IMG/VR virus record: IMGVR_UViG_3300011445_000020
Coordinates: 1-64,000 of that record
Source of the DNA: a virus
Direction: 5' to 3' (one strand)
DNA: 64,000 nt
Below, one piece after another: positions 20,410 through 29,045 of this stretch. Below the pieces are notes generated by a model. It saw only the letters and a list, made by a program, of their open reading frames with translations. It ran no database searches and was not told the DNA's origin. Every line of letters begins with the position of its first letter. Position 1 is the stretch's first letter. Position numbers and translations under genes: made by a program.

Positions 20410-21664
20410 CAAATACATCCAGGGCGCTCCCTCGGGGCAGGACACAGACCTGACCAGCCGAGGGAACGCCACTCACACGCACACTTCGCCTGCGCACACG
20501 CCACTACAGGACGCTCATAGTGCAGCGGGCAGTAGTGTGCTTTACACGAGTGGTGATAACGCACCCGCTGGTGCGGGTACATCGTTCGCGACATCACACT
20601 CCCACGCGTTTACCTCTCCCACGACCGTAGCTACGAATCAGGCCTCTACGGTGAGCTTCAACGCGAACTCGTCGAACGATCTTCCGTTCCAAGTAGTGAT
20701 CTGGATCAAGTCGGATGGCAGCCCCACGGGCATCCCTGCCGGCGCGTACGCCTTCTTCGAGTCGGACACGCTCCCCTCGAACTGGTCTCGCGTTCAAGCA
20801 GGAAGTTACCTCAAGGGTGCGGCTGCTGCCGGCGACGGTGGTGCAACAGGTGGTGCGTTGACGCACACTCACGTCTCTGCCGCCCACACGCACGGGCAGG
20901 ACGCGCACACGCACCCTGACTGTAACTCTGAGTTCGAAGTGGGCGCGTCTACGCAGCAACCGATCAACGACGGCCTTCCCGTTCTGCAACCATCGCACTA
21001 CCACAGCCTGACGATTTCTTCGGCTACTGCGACCAACCAGAGTACCACGAACACGACGAACGCGGAAAATCATGAACCTGTCTACAAGAAGCTGAACACT
21101 ATTCGGAATGATGGCGCGGCCAGTCTCCCGGATTCAGTGATCGCTCTCTGGGCGGGGACGAACGCCAGTATACCTCCTGGGTGGACGCGGTACACCGCGA
21201 TGGACGGATACTTCTTGAAAGGTGCAGCCGGTGGCGACGGCCTCACGACTGGTGGATCGCTGACCCACACGCATACTGCGACATGCCAGCCGATCCAAAA
21301 TAATCACGTGCACACGATCACGCAGACCGGCTCTTTCACCTTCGCGAACCTCGGGGCCGAAATCCTCTCAGGGGGCGTGATCCGCCAGACTGTCGATCAT
21401 GCGCACTCGTGGACTGACTCCGGTAATGTTACGACGAACCAGGAGTTGACCTACAACGTCAACGCTTGCACGTCAGAAGCAGCGTACCCACCATACGTAC
21501 GCCTGATCTACATCCAACTCACGCCCGCACCTACCCCTGCTCGTGGTGGCGTCTACACCTCCTACAGCACCGGACGCTTCCTCGATAGTTTCCCCCGCGC
21601 GGACGTGCCCGACGAAGTAGGGATTCGCATCGCACACGGCGACCGCCGATTCACGGAGACCTGA
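20321..21664 (+). CDS. Tail collar/fibre protein with three repeated modules
   Basis: A 447 aa His-rich protein. A module of about 120-140 residues recurs three times: (P)xSGWTR/SNWSRVQ/PGWTRY, then a YIQGA/YLKGA/FLKGA turn, a Gly-rich loop and a HTH/HTHT cluster (THTHTSPAHT, THTHVSAAHTHGQDAHTH, THTHTATCQ). This resembles the phage tail-collar domain, where His pairs bind metal along a trimer axis. Likely a short fibre or tip protein in host binding. ATG 20321 sits inside the preceding gene. Confidence 0.75.
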   Translation: MPVPAGVIVAWPTTAASIPSGWTRETSLDSKYIQGAPSGQDTDLTSRGNATHTHTSPAHTPLQDAHSAAGSSVLYTSGDNAPAGAGTSFATSHSHAFTSPTTVATNQASTVSFNANSSNDLPFQVVIWIKSDGSPTGIPAGAYAFFESDTLPSNWSRVQAGSYLKGAAAAGDGGATGGALTHTHVSAAHTHGQDAHTHPDCNSEFEVGASTQQPINDGLPVLQPSHYHSLTISSATATNQSTTNTTNAENHEPVYKKLNTIRNDGAASLPDSVIALWAGTNASIPPGWTRYTAMDGYFLKGAAGGDGLTTGGSLTHTHTATCQPIQNNHVHTITQTGSFTFANLGAEILSGGVIRQTVDHAHSWTDSGNVTTNQELTYNVNACTSEAAYPPYVRLIYIQLTPAPTPARGGVYTSYSTGRFLDSFPRADVPDEVGIRIAHGDRRFTET

Positions 21665-21861
21665 TGCCACGGAAAGAGAGCTACTGCCGCATCTGCGGCA
21701 CCGGGATCGACCAGACTCTGCGCATTTTCTCGCATGAGGTCAAGTCGTACCCTTCGAACACGTACCACATTTTCGAGTTGTCTAACGGTGCAGTCCTCTG
21801 GCTGAATGACTTCGGCGTCAAGACGCTCACCTTCGCCGATAGCGTGGACAAGCTCAACTGA
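21664..21861 (+). CDS. Small protein with a CxxC motif
   Basis: A 65 aa protein with CRICG at residues 8-12 and a beta-rich remainder (YHIFELSNGAVLWLNDFGVK). TGATG junction with the collar-like gene. No family recognised. Confidence 0.5.
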   Translation: MPRKESYCRICGTGIDQTLRIFSHEVKSYPSNTYHIFELSNGAVLWLNDFGVKTLTFADSVDKLN

Positions 21862-21873
21862 AAGGCGGCCCGG

Positions 21874-22452
21874 ATGGCCCGCATCATCTTCTTCGACTTG
21901 GAGACGCGCAAGTGGGCATCGGACCTACGTCCCGATGACATCGATGCAGGGTGGGATGAGCTTCGCTCCGGAAAGGGCGGTGCCTCTGCCATTGCCCTCT
22001 ACGATACACGCGATGCCTGGCTCTACCTCTACGACGACAACACGATCGAGCAGTGCGCTCGCCACCTGGAAGCCGCTGACATCATCGTGGGTTACTGCTC
22101 CACGCGTTTCGATCTACCTTGCATCGAGGGGATCGCAAACAGACGCCTCCGCATTCGCCGGCACATCGACATCTATCAACTCCTAGTCGATGCGCATCGA
22201 GTTGCCAACATTCCCACTGCGAAAGGTGATCTAACGCTCGATCGCATTGCGAAGCGTAACCTCGGGCGGGGCAAGATTGACCACGGCTCGAATGTGAAAG
22301 AACTCATGCGCAAGGGGCACTGGGCGAAGTTGTTCAACTACTGCGGGTCTGACGTTCAACTCACGCGGGACCTGTACACTAAGATGGTCGCTGATAGCGG
22401 TTTGGTCGGCCCCCGAGGATTCATCCGTCTGGAGATTTCCAATGGCCTGTAA
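21874..22452 (+). CDS. DnaQ-like 3'-5' exonuclease
   Basis: A 192 aa RNase H-like exonuclease. FFDLET at residues 6-11 gives the first D/E pair, VGYCSTRFDLP near 70 gives the second (N-F-D type) motif, and YCGSDVQLTRDLY near 155 the third D. It removes nucleotides from 3' ends of DNA or RNA. It is unusual among packaging genes. Its last bases overlap the HNH gene at 22442, as if the HNH gene had inserted at this junction. Confidence 0.75.
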   Translation: MARIIFFDLETRKWASDLRPDDIDAGWDELRSGKGGASAIALYDTRDAWLYLYDDNTIEQCARHLEAADIIVGYCSTRFDLPCIEGIANRRLRIRRHIDIYQLLVDAHRVANIPTAKGDLTLDRIAKRNLGRGKIDHGSNVKELMRKGHWAKLFNYCGSDVQLTRDLYTKMVADSGLVGPRGFIRLEISNGL

Positions 22453-22783
22453 GAGTGAAGATGCCATCGCGCGTGACCGAGCGAGGGCACGTCAGTGGTA
22501 TAGAGATCAATCCACCGAACGTAAGAAAGAAATATGGTTGAAGCGTGCTTACGGGATTGACCTGGTTACCTACGAAGCGATGGTTAAAGAACAGAAAGGC
22601 CTCTGTGCAATCTGCCGGAGAGAACCTCTTGTTCTCCACGTAGATCACGATCACGAGACGAATCGTGTGCGGGGTCTTCTTTGCGGTTCTTGCAACCGTG
22701 CAATCGGTCTTTTGCAGGAGAGTCTAGAAACTCTCCAGCACGCGATCGAGTACCTCAAGAGGACAAATGATCGGCACGATTGA
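22442..22783 (+). CDS. HNH endonuclease, endonuclease VII type
   Basis: A 113 aa protein with a basic N-terminus (ARDRARARQWYRDQS), CAICRREPL, VDHDHETNRVRGLLCGSCNR and a helical C-terminus. It overlaps the exonuclease gene and the portal gene by a few codons and so exploits existing junctions. A paralogue of 15126 and 28277. Confidence 0.87.
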   Translation: MACKSEDAIARDRARARQWYRDQSTERKKEIWLKRAYGIDLVTYEAMVKEQKGLCAICRREPLVLHVDHDHETNRVRGLLCGSCNRAIGLLQESLETLQHAIEYLKRTNDRHD

Positions 22784-24731
22784 ACGAGCAGCAGATGGAT
22801 ACGCCTACCGTGAGCAAATGTGCTCGATGGTGATTGACTGCATGCTCTACTCTGAGCAGCAGTACAGCGGGATTCGCCAAAAGTGGCCCCGGCTGTACGA
22901 CCTGTGGCGCGGCTCGTGGAGCGGACGATTCCACCCGCACAAGAACAACGTCCACATCCCGCTGATCTTCTCAGCGATCTGGGCGGATGCTGCTCGCAAG
23001 GCGGCCTCCTCGCTTTCTATGTGGCCGCCAGTCAACTTCATGGGTTACGGCCCGAATGACCGGGCTATCGCGCAGAAGCAAGAATCGCTGAACGGCGCGC
23101 AGATGAAAGACGACAACATGTTCCTGAAGCAGGTCGATGTCATCGTCGGTGCCGACCTCTACGGCGTCTCGGTGATGCAGATCGGATGGAAGCGCACCGA
23201 GAGGATGCGCATCCTGGAACAGGTCGAGCGTATGCCGATCTCTGGCAAGGTCGTCAAGTACCTCCGGAAGGGCAACGTTGTCGAGTTCGATGGACCCGAA
23301 ACACTCAACATTGACCTTCTCGATTTCTTCCCACAGCCTACGGTCGCGCGTCTACGCGACATGAAGTGGGTCGTGCGGCGCTACTTCCTTGACCTCGATG
23401 ACGTCCGGTATCTCGCTTCGATCGGCACCTTCTCGAAGGGCGAACTCGCCCGGATGGAACGAGACGGAGCCATCGGTGCGATGACCGGTGAACTCCAGTC
23501 TTCGGTCCGTCGTTTCCAGGTTCGTTCGGGCATGGACGACGACACCGCGCGATTCATGAATAAGTACTCGCGGCCGATCGAAATCCTGGAGTTCTGGGGC
23601 GATGTGCCCTCGGAGCTTTCGAAGGACGGCGTTCTCCAGCGAGTCGTCACGGTCGCGAACCGTCGCTACCTGATGCGGAACAATCCGAACCCGTATAACC
23701 ACGGGCTTCTGCCGTTCGTCGCCTATTCTCCGACTCCTGACCTTCACTACTTCTACGCGCCCGGCAAGGCCGAGGTTGTCGAGAAGCTTCAGATCGTTGG
23801 CAACCGCTACATCAACCAGTCGCTCGATGCGGCTGACCTGATGATCGACCCTATGATCATCTACGACCGCTCGGCGGGCCTTACCACGCGCAACTTCTAC
23901 TCGCGCCCTGGCCGTCTGATCGGCGTGAACGGTGATCCATCGAAGGTCATGGCCCCGATGAAGTGGGACTACTCGGGGCTCACAGTTGCGGACAACAAGC
24001 TCGCACAGATGCGCGAGTTCCTCCAGATGGGCACGGGTATCATCGATGACGCCGTGCAGGGTCTCGGCGGTGACAGCCGACAGACCGCCCGTGAGTTTGT
24101 GGGTCGCCGAGAAGCAGCCGGCACTCGACTCATGCTGGAGTCTCGCATCTACGAAGAGAACATGCTGGAGGCAATCGCCAACCAGTTCTGCTCTCTCAGC
24201 AAGCAGTTCCTCGAACCTCCCGTCGAAGTCATGATCCTCGGCGACGGTGCGATGATCGATGAAACCACCGGGCAGCCGTATCCGGCTTCGCGCGAAACTC
24301 TCTCCGCCTACGACATGTTGCCAAACTATTCGGCACGTGCGATGGGTGCGACGATGGGCCTCAGCAAGCAGATGCAGCAGCAGAACATGCTCCAGCTACT
24401 TCAGGCGCTCGGTACTCCACTCGGCCAGTCGCTGATGGGGCAGATCAACGCGGTGAACTTCTTCCGTGGCATCTTCAAGACATTCGAAGTTCCGAACATC
24501 AACGAAATCTTCGTCGTCAACCCGATGCTCCAGCAGTTCATGCAGTCGCCAGAACTTTCGGGCATGCTCCAGGGCCGAGGTCTTGCCGGCATTCCGACCT
24601 CAGGTCAGATTGCTTCGCAGGGTCCGAGCGTCCTTCCCGGTATGCCGGGGGCCGCACAAGGCTCAGCGCAGTCTCTCATGGCTCCTCCGGACATCTCCAG
24701 TCAGATGGGGCCGGTCGGCGTCGCCGCATAA
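22767..24731 (+). CDS. Portal protein
   Basis: A 654 aa protein. Placement between terL and the scaffold/capsid genes and the sequence style (YDLWRGSWSGRFHPHKNNVH near the N-terminus, then GADLYGVSVMQIGWKR, a large alpha/beta middle and a Met/Gln-rich C-terminal tail) match podovirus-type portals. The portal dodecamer is the DNA entry vertex and binds the terminase and adaptor. GAGG lies 4 bases before ATG 22767. Confidence 0.85.
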   Translation: MIGTIERAADGYAYREQMCSMVIDCMLYSEQQYSGIRQKWPRLYDLWRGSWSGRFHPHKNNVHIPLIFSAIWADAARKAASSLSMWPPVNFMGYGPNDRAIAQKQESLNGAQMKDDNMFLKQVDVIVGADLYGVSVMQIGWKRTERMRILEQVERMPISGKVVKYLRKGNVVEFDGPETLNIDLLDFFPQPTVARLRDMKWVVRRYFLDLDDVRYLASIGTFSKGELARMERDGAIGAMTGELQSSVRRFQVRSGMDDDTARFMNKYSRPIEILEFWGDVPSELSKDGVLQRVVTVANRRYLMRNNPNPYNHGLLPFVAYSPTPDLHYFYAPGKAEVVEKLQIVGNRYINQSLDAADLMIDPMIIYDRSAGLTTRNFYSRPGRLIGVNGDPSKVMAPMKWDYSGLTVADNKLAQMREFLQMGTGIIDDAVQGLGGDSRQTAREFVGRREAAGTRLMLESRIYEENMLEAIANQFCSLSKQFLEPPVEVMILGDGAMIDETTGQPYPASRETLSAYDMLPNYSARAMGATMGLSKQMQQQNMLQLLQALGTPLGQSLMGQINAVNFFRGIFKTFEVPNINEIFVVNPMLQQFMQSPELSGMLQGRGLAGIPTSGQIASQGPSVLPGMPGAAQGSAQSLMAPPDISSQMGPVGVAA

Positions 24732-24746
24732 GAAAGGCGGTTCACT

Positions 24747-25157
24747 ATGGAGCGCGGTGATTTCCGCGAACACTTCGACATCCGACAGCTTGATGAAGAG
24801 CAACGAGGCATGATCGAGTACGTACTAAACTCGCCAGCCTACAACTCGTACTTCAAGCCGTTCATCGAAGACATCCTCAAGACGATGAATCAGCAGTGGA
24901 AGGATCGTACCAAAACCCGCCAAGACCTGTATCCCGACGAGTTCCTCGCGGGGGGCGTGGTCTTCGGTGAATCCCTCTTGAAGTTCTTCGAGATCATCAT
25001 CCAGGAGACCAATATCGAGCGGATCAATGCGGTGATGGAGAATGTGACCAACGAACAGTTGTACGATCTCAAACGGCAGCGAGGGCTCGTTCGACCCGTC
25101 GTAGGTCTCGACCAGCCTACGTTGCCACAGAAGTACGATCCAGACGAGGATTTCTAA
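24747..25157 (+). CDS. Hypothetical protein between portal and scaffold
   Basis: A 136 aa, mostly helical, acidic protein (RQLDEEQRGMIEYVLNSPAY; GESLLKFFEIIIQETNIERI). Its position in the head module suggests a head-assembly role. Not recognised. Confidence 0.6.
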   Translation: MERGDFREHFDIRQLDEEQRGMIEYVLNSPAYNSYFKPFIEDILKTMNQQWKDRTKTRQDLYPDEFLAGGVVFGESLLKFFEIIIQETNIERINAVMENVTNEQLYDLKRQRGLVRPVVGLDQPTLPQKYDPDEDF

Positions 25158-25193
25158 CCCGTCAACTCCGAGACGACCTCGGAAGGAGACAAC

Positions 25194-26390
25194 ATGAGTA
25201 TCGGACGCACCAAAGAGGAACAAGAACTTACCGCTCTTCTGTCTCGCACCCTCGTTCAGAAAGAGGTTGTCGAGCCGATGAGCAAGATCGGGTGGGGCCA
25301 CGCTGCCCCACCGCCCCCTGACTATTCGGACAACCCGAAGGCGGAGGGAGCACCGGCCCCGGCACAGCCCCCGGCAGCGCAGCCTCAGAGCGGACTACCT
25401 GCTCCGAACGCTGGCGCTCCACCGGCAGCAGTACCTACGGCCAAGGCGGACACCCTTTCAGCCGACGATCTCGTCGCTGCTTTCGAGGCCCTGCGTGATC
25501 CGCAGACTGGTCTGATTGCAGGCAAGTACAAGACGATTCCCGAAGCACTGAAGGGGGCTGGTCACCTCGCGAACATGGCGAAGCAGGCATTTCAGGAACG
25601 TGACGCGGCTCTCGCCCGTCCCGCTGCTGCGGTGCAGCTTAGCCCTCAGCCCGCTGTCACCCCGACAGCGGCTCCTATCCCTGAGCCGGTTACTTTGGCC
25701 GCTTCGCGAGCGAAGCTGAAGTCCGCACAGGAACGTCTCGACGCGGTGCTGTCGAGAGTTGACGACAACGAAGGTGTTGTCGATGGGGAGACTCTCCGAG
25801 CCCACACGAATGCGATGCGCGAACTCGCGGACGTGCAGGCTGAAGTGAGAGTGCAGGAGATTCAGCATACTCAGAGAGCTTCTGAGGTTGCTGAACGGGA
25901 TCGTTGGCTTGCCGTGGATGACTTCATGCAGAAGAACCATCCCGACTCGCTCTCGCATTCCGTTGAGATCGGTCTGCACATTCAGGCCGACCCAGTGCTC
26001 CAGGAAGCGGTCGGTGCCCTCGTGGCACAGGGGAAAGAGGTTCAGGCTTCTGTTCTCGCGTGGAACTCGTATCAGCGAGCCGTCACTTCGGGTGTGGCTG
26101 CTGTCGAGCGTACTAACGCAGAGAATAAGGAGGCTGATCTCGCGGCCAAGGAGCAAGTCCGTAAGGAGCTTCTGGAGAAGGCCCGCAGAGACGCGGGAGT
26201 CGTTCAGGGCTCGTCGGGTGGTGGAGTGCACATGAATGAGGACGCCGGTGCGCCGTCTCGTGATGAGATGGCCCAGGTTGTCGCTCAGATGCGCAACGAA
26301 GGTGAAGGTCTCGGCATGGGTGCCGCGACGCGCTTCCGTCATCTCCTCATCGGACGTCATCTCGATCCGTCTATCTTCGGCGGGCGCTAA
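25194..26390 (+). CDS. Putative scaffolding protein
   Basis: A 398 aa protein directly before the major capsid gene. Residues 35-85 are Pro/Ala-rich and disordered. A long charged coiled coil (RAKLKSAQERLDAVLSRVDD..., MRELADVQAEVRVQEIQHTQ) spans about 165-230, and the C-terminus is charged and helical. Location, Gln/Glu richness and coils are typical of scaffolds, which template the prohead and then leave. A short CCGAG/CTCGG hairpin (25168-25182) lies in the gap before it. Confidence 0.65.
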   Translation: MSIGRTKEEQELTALLSRTLVQKEVVEPMSKIGWGHAAPPPPDYSDNPKAEGAPAPAQPPAAQPQSGLPAPNAGAPPAAVPTAKADTLSADDLVAAFEALRDPQTGLIAGKYKTIPEALKGAGHLANMAKQAFQERDAALARPAAAVQLSPQPAVTPTAAPIPEPVTLAASRAKLKSAQERLDAVLSRVDDNEGVVDGETLRAHTNAMRELADVQAEVRVQEIQHTQRASEVAERDRWLAVDDFMQKNHPDSLSHSVEIGLHIQADPVLQEAVGALVAQGKEVQASVLAWNSYQRAVTSGVAAVERTNAENKEADLAAKEQVRKELLEKARRDAGVVQGSSGGGVHMNEDAGAPSRDEMAQVVAQMRNEGEGLGMGAATRFRHLLIGRHLDPSIFGGR

Positions 26391-26446
26391 TTAGCGTCAC
26401 GCAGAAAGGACACAACTAGCTACCATCGTGTAGCGAGGAATACCCA

Positions 26447-27478
26447 ATGCCGGGTTCCGTTACTTACAACTTCGGTGCCTATGCCTTCGATGGCTCGGAC
26501 CTGAAGTCGGGAGTCGCCAAGGAAGACCTGCTGGAGCAGATTACTAACATCTCTCCATCGGACACGCCGTTCGTGTCGCAGGCTCCGAAGGTTGGCTGTC
26601 GTCACATCTATCACCAGTGGCTGATCGACACTCTCTCTTCGCAGACCCTCACGGGCGCTGTGGAAGGTGCCGACTGGGCGCTGGATACCACCACTGCTCC
26701 AACCCGCGACTTCAACGTCACGATGATTCTCCGCAAGGACATCGGTCTGTCGGAGTCGCAGCGTGCGGTGGACACCGCTGGTTTCGCTGACCAGTACGCG
26801 TACGAAGTCCAGAAGGCCGTCAAGGAACTGGGCATCAAGCTGGAGAAGGTTGTCTTCGGCGCGCTTACCACGGCGACCGGCGCGAGCGGCTCGGCTCGTG
26901 TCATGAAGGGCCTCCAGGCGTTCACCGTGACCAACACGGCGTTCGCTGGTGCCAACGCAGGTACCCCTGGTACCTCGGCGAACGACGGCCAGCTTTCGGT
27001 CGGCGACTTCAACGACATGCTGAACGCCATCTACACGCAGGGCGGTAACCCCGAGCAGGTCTACGTTTCGCCGAAGGTGAAGCGTCAGATTAGTGCGTTC
27101 GCGGTTCCGGGCGCTGCGGCTGGTAACGTCTACGCCAAGAACATCGCGGCTGTGGACAAGAAGCTCATCGGTGCGATCGACTTCTACGAGTCGGACTTCG
27201 GTCTGATCCAGATCGTCCTCGACCGTTGGGTTCCGGAGAGCACCAACACCGTGACTGCGACCGCTTCGGCGACCGCGACCGGTGGTCAGATGTTCTTCCT
27301 CAGCCGTGCGATCAACCGTCTGGCGTGGCTGCCGGGACGTCAGGTGCATCACGAACTCGTGGGCAAGCGCGGAGACAGCGTTGCGGGCCTCGTGGTTGGT
27401 GAAGTGACCCTGGAGGTCCTGTCGGAGAAGGCCAACGGTGTCATCAAGGGCGTCAACAACAAGTCGGCTGTAACGTAA
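26447..27478 (+). CDS. Major capsid protein, SU10-like (DUF5309) type
   Basis: A 343 aa HK97-fold capsid protein. It starts PGSVTYNFGAYAFDGSDLKS; DLLEQITNISPSDTPFVSQA and the later LSVGDFNDMLNAIYTQGGNP and MFFLSRAINRLAWLPGRQVH are hallmarks of the DUF5309/SU10 family, found in podoviruses of several hosts. No prohead protease is evident, consistent with a separate scaffold. GC-rich preferred codons dominate, and a strong terminator follows. Confidence 0.9.
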   Translation: MPGSVTYNFGAYAFDGSDLKSGVAKEDLLEQITNISPSDTPFVSQAPKVGCRHIYHQWLIDTLSSQTLTGAVEGADWALDTTTAPTRDFNVTMILRKDIGLSESQRAVDTAGFADQYAYEVQKAVKELGIKLEKVVFGALTTATGASGSARVMKGLQAFTVTNTAFAGANAGTPGTSANDGQLSVGDFNDMLNAIYTQGGNPEQVYVSPKVKRQISAFAVPGAAAGNVYAKNIAAVDKKLIGAIDFYESDFGLIQIVLDRWVPESTNTVTATASATATGGQMFFLSRAINRLAWLPGRQVHHELVGKRGDSVAGLVVGEVTLEVLSEKANGVIKGVNNKSAVT

Positions 27479-27484
27479 TCTGAT

Positions 27485-27516
27485 CAGGGAGGAGGAGATC
27501 ATACTTCTCCTCCCTG
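27485..27516 (+). terminator. Rho-independent terminator after the capsid gene
   Basis: CAGGGAGGAG pairs perfectly with CTCCTCCCTG across a 12-base loop, followed by GTTTCAGTTTCC-type T-rich sequence. It lies 6 bases past the capsid stop and may cap the most abundant mRNA while letting some transcription continue into the fibre and ejection genes. Confidence 0.7.
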
Positions 27517-27537
27517 TTTCAGTTTCCAAGAGGACAC

Positions 27538-27783
27538 ATGAACAACAGTCGTCAGAATCCGATCACCTCTCATCAGGTGACCATCTCGCAGCAGGTTGTG
27601 AACCCGTGCAGCATGGAGGCCTCCGAAGAGGAGCGCGCCAAGGTGAAGATCGAGAACAAGTCGGACTCGTACGTCATCTCGCAGAACGTGGTCAACCCTG
27701 TGGCGAACAAGGCGAACTGCCACGGAGGCCCTCAGGCTTTCGCTCAGACGCCACTGCCAGCCCGCCCGATTCCGGGCCGGTAA
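27538..27783 (+). CDS. Hypothetical small structural-region protein
   Basis: An 81 aa protein, polar and repetitive in a QQVVNP/QNVVNP pattern (residues about 18-24 and 51-56), suggesting an internal duplication. GAGG precedes ATG 27538. The position right after the capsid gene would fit a decoration protein, but nothing in the sequence proves it. Confidence 0.5.
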   Translation: MNNSRQNPITSHQVTISQQVVNPCSMEASEEERAKVKIENKSDSYVISQNVVNPVANKANCHGGPQAFAQTPLPARPIPGR

Positions 27784-27793
27784 GAGGTACATC

Positions 27794-28075
27794 ATGGCTC
27801 GTCGCAATCCTACGATGTCCAAGTCGGCGACCTCGCTGGAGCCACCGATTCGCGGCATCGACAACCTGGAGAACCCGATCGGCGTCAACATGAAGGCCGT
27901 CGAGGAATCCGAGGCGTTCCCTGGAAACCCGCGCATCTCTGGTGAGATGAGCATGAAGCCGAACAACGGTGACCAGACGGACGTCGCTTCTCCTCCTTTC
28001 GCAGTGGGCAAGGACATCCGCCACTTCGAGAAGCAGGGAGGCGCGGACCCTACGCCTTCGATGCCAGGAGCGTAA
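27794..28075 (+). CDS. Hypothetical small structural-region protein
   Basis: A 93 aa protein, polar and Pro/Ser-rich with little predicted structure (ARRNPTMSKSATSLEPPIRG). It is preceded by the recurrent TAAGAGGTAC junction. Not recognised. Confidence 0.5.
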   Translation: MARRNPTMSKSATSLEPPIRGIDNLENPIGVNMKAVEESEAFPGNPRISGEMSMKPNNGDQTDVASPPFAVGKDIRHFEKQGGADPTPSMPGA

Positions 28076-28077
28076 CT

Positions 28078-28260
28078 ATGGCCAGCAAGCGAGGGAACCC
28101 CCTCGAAGCACGTGAGAAGATGGCTCAGGATGCCGCTGACAAGTACGTCGCGGGAAAGGGCTACTCTTCGAGTTCGATGGAAGCTGTTCGCCGGGCTGCA
28201 AAGGCGAACAAACTGAAGACGAAGGTTCGGGTGGGCAACTACCAGGAACCTTCCGAGTAA
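28078..28260 (+). CDS. Small basic protein (60 aa)
   Basis: The product SKRGNPLEAREKMAQDAADK... is helical and basic, with RRAAKANKLKTKVRV. CAGGAG precedes its ATG. No function recognised. Confidence 0.5.
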   Translation: MASKRGNPLEAREKMAQDAADKYVAGKGYSSSSMEAVRRAAKANKLKTKVRVGNYQEPSE

Positions 28261-28276
28261 CAGAAAGGAGGTTCTC

Positions 28277-28609
28277 GTGAGCAAACGATCCGAGTACATC
28301 AAGCGGTGGCTGGAGAAACATCCTGGCCGAAAGCGTGATTATCGACTTCGTTCAGCGTACGGGATCACTCTCGAACAATATCAAGGTATGGTAGAACAAC
28401 AGAAGGGTCTCTGTGCTCTCTGTGGAAATCCTCCCCGAGGCACAAAGATGAACGATCGGTCACTCAACGTTGACCATGATCATGTTACAGGACAAATCAG
28501 GGGCCTCCTCTGTGGTCCTTGCAACAAGGGTCTGGGCCTTTTAGGTGACAACCTTGATTCTCTGTGGAAAGCGATTCATTATCTGGAAGGAGCTTCCCAT
28601 GAGCAGTGA
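28277..28609 (+). CDS. HNH endonuclease, endonuclease VII type
   Basis: A 110 aa protein started by GTG with AAAGGAGG upstream. Core: CALCGNPPRG, then LNVDHDHVTGQIRGLLCGPC and NKGLGLLGDN. The third endonuclease VII-like gene in the plus-strand block, again overlapping the start of the next gene (by 11 bases). Probably a free-standing homing nuclease. Confidence 0.87.
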   Translation: MSKRSEYIKRWLEKHPGRKRDYRLRSAYGITLEQYQGMVEQQKGLCALCGNPPRGTKMNDRSLNVDHDHVTGQIRGLLCGPCNKGLGLLGDNLDSLWKAIHYLEGASHEQ

Positions 28610-29033
28610 CATTCGTATCAATAGGATCAAAAGTGCCAACAAGGCACAACTGGGCCTGCTCGGCGAAGTCGTCGGGCGGGCACAGGAAGTCGATCCAGTA
28701 CTCCGTCAGACCGCGTACAACCGTGATGAGTTTCGTCGTATGGAAGACTCGATGAGCGCCCTCGGGGCGTACTGTCGGAAGAACGGGTTCGACCCGTCCC
28801 GACGGTTCCAGCACGTTGCGAACTTCGACAACGCTGTCTGGCTGCTCGTGCTCGAAATGTTTGCCAAGTACGACATGGAGACTGGTGACCTGATGGACGA
28901 CGGTCTCCTCTACAAGACCGATCCGAATACGAATACTGTCAAGCTCAACAAACCATTTTTCTACGCCCTCGTCTCCTACTTCGAGAGCATGGGCATCCCT
29001 GTAGACATGCGCGGGAAAATCAAGATCAATTGA
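28599..29033 (+). CDS. Hypothetical protein (144 aa)
   Basis: From ATG 28599 (AAGGAG upstream, inside the HNH gene's end) it is helical: IRINRIKSANKAQLGLLGEV, then a Phe/Tyr-rich part (KKPFF-like, FYALVSYFESMGIPV). Its place in the structural block suggests a virion-associated role; not recognised. Confidence 0.55.
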   Translation: MSSDIRINRIKSANKAQLGLLGEVVGRAQEVDPVLRQTAYNRDEFRRMEDSMSALGAYCRKNGFDPSRRFQHVANFDNAVWLLVLEMFAKYDMETGDLMDDGLLYKTDPNTNTVKLNKPFFYALVSYFESMGIPVDMRGKIKIN

Positions 29034-29045
29034 AAGGAGCCCTTC

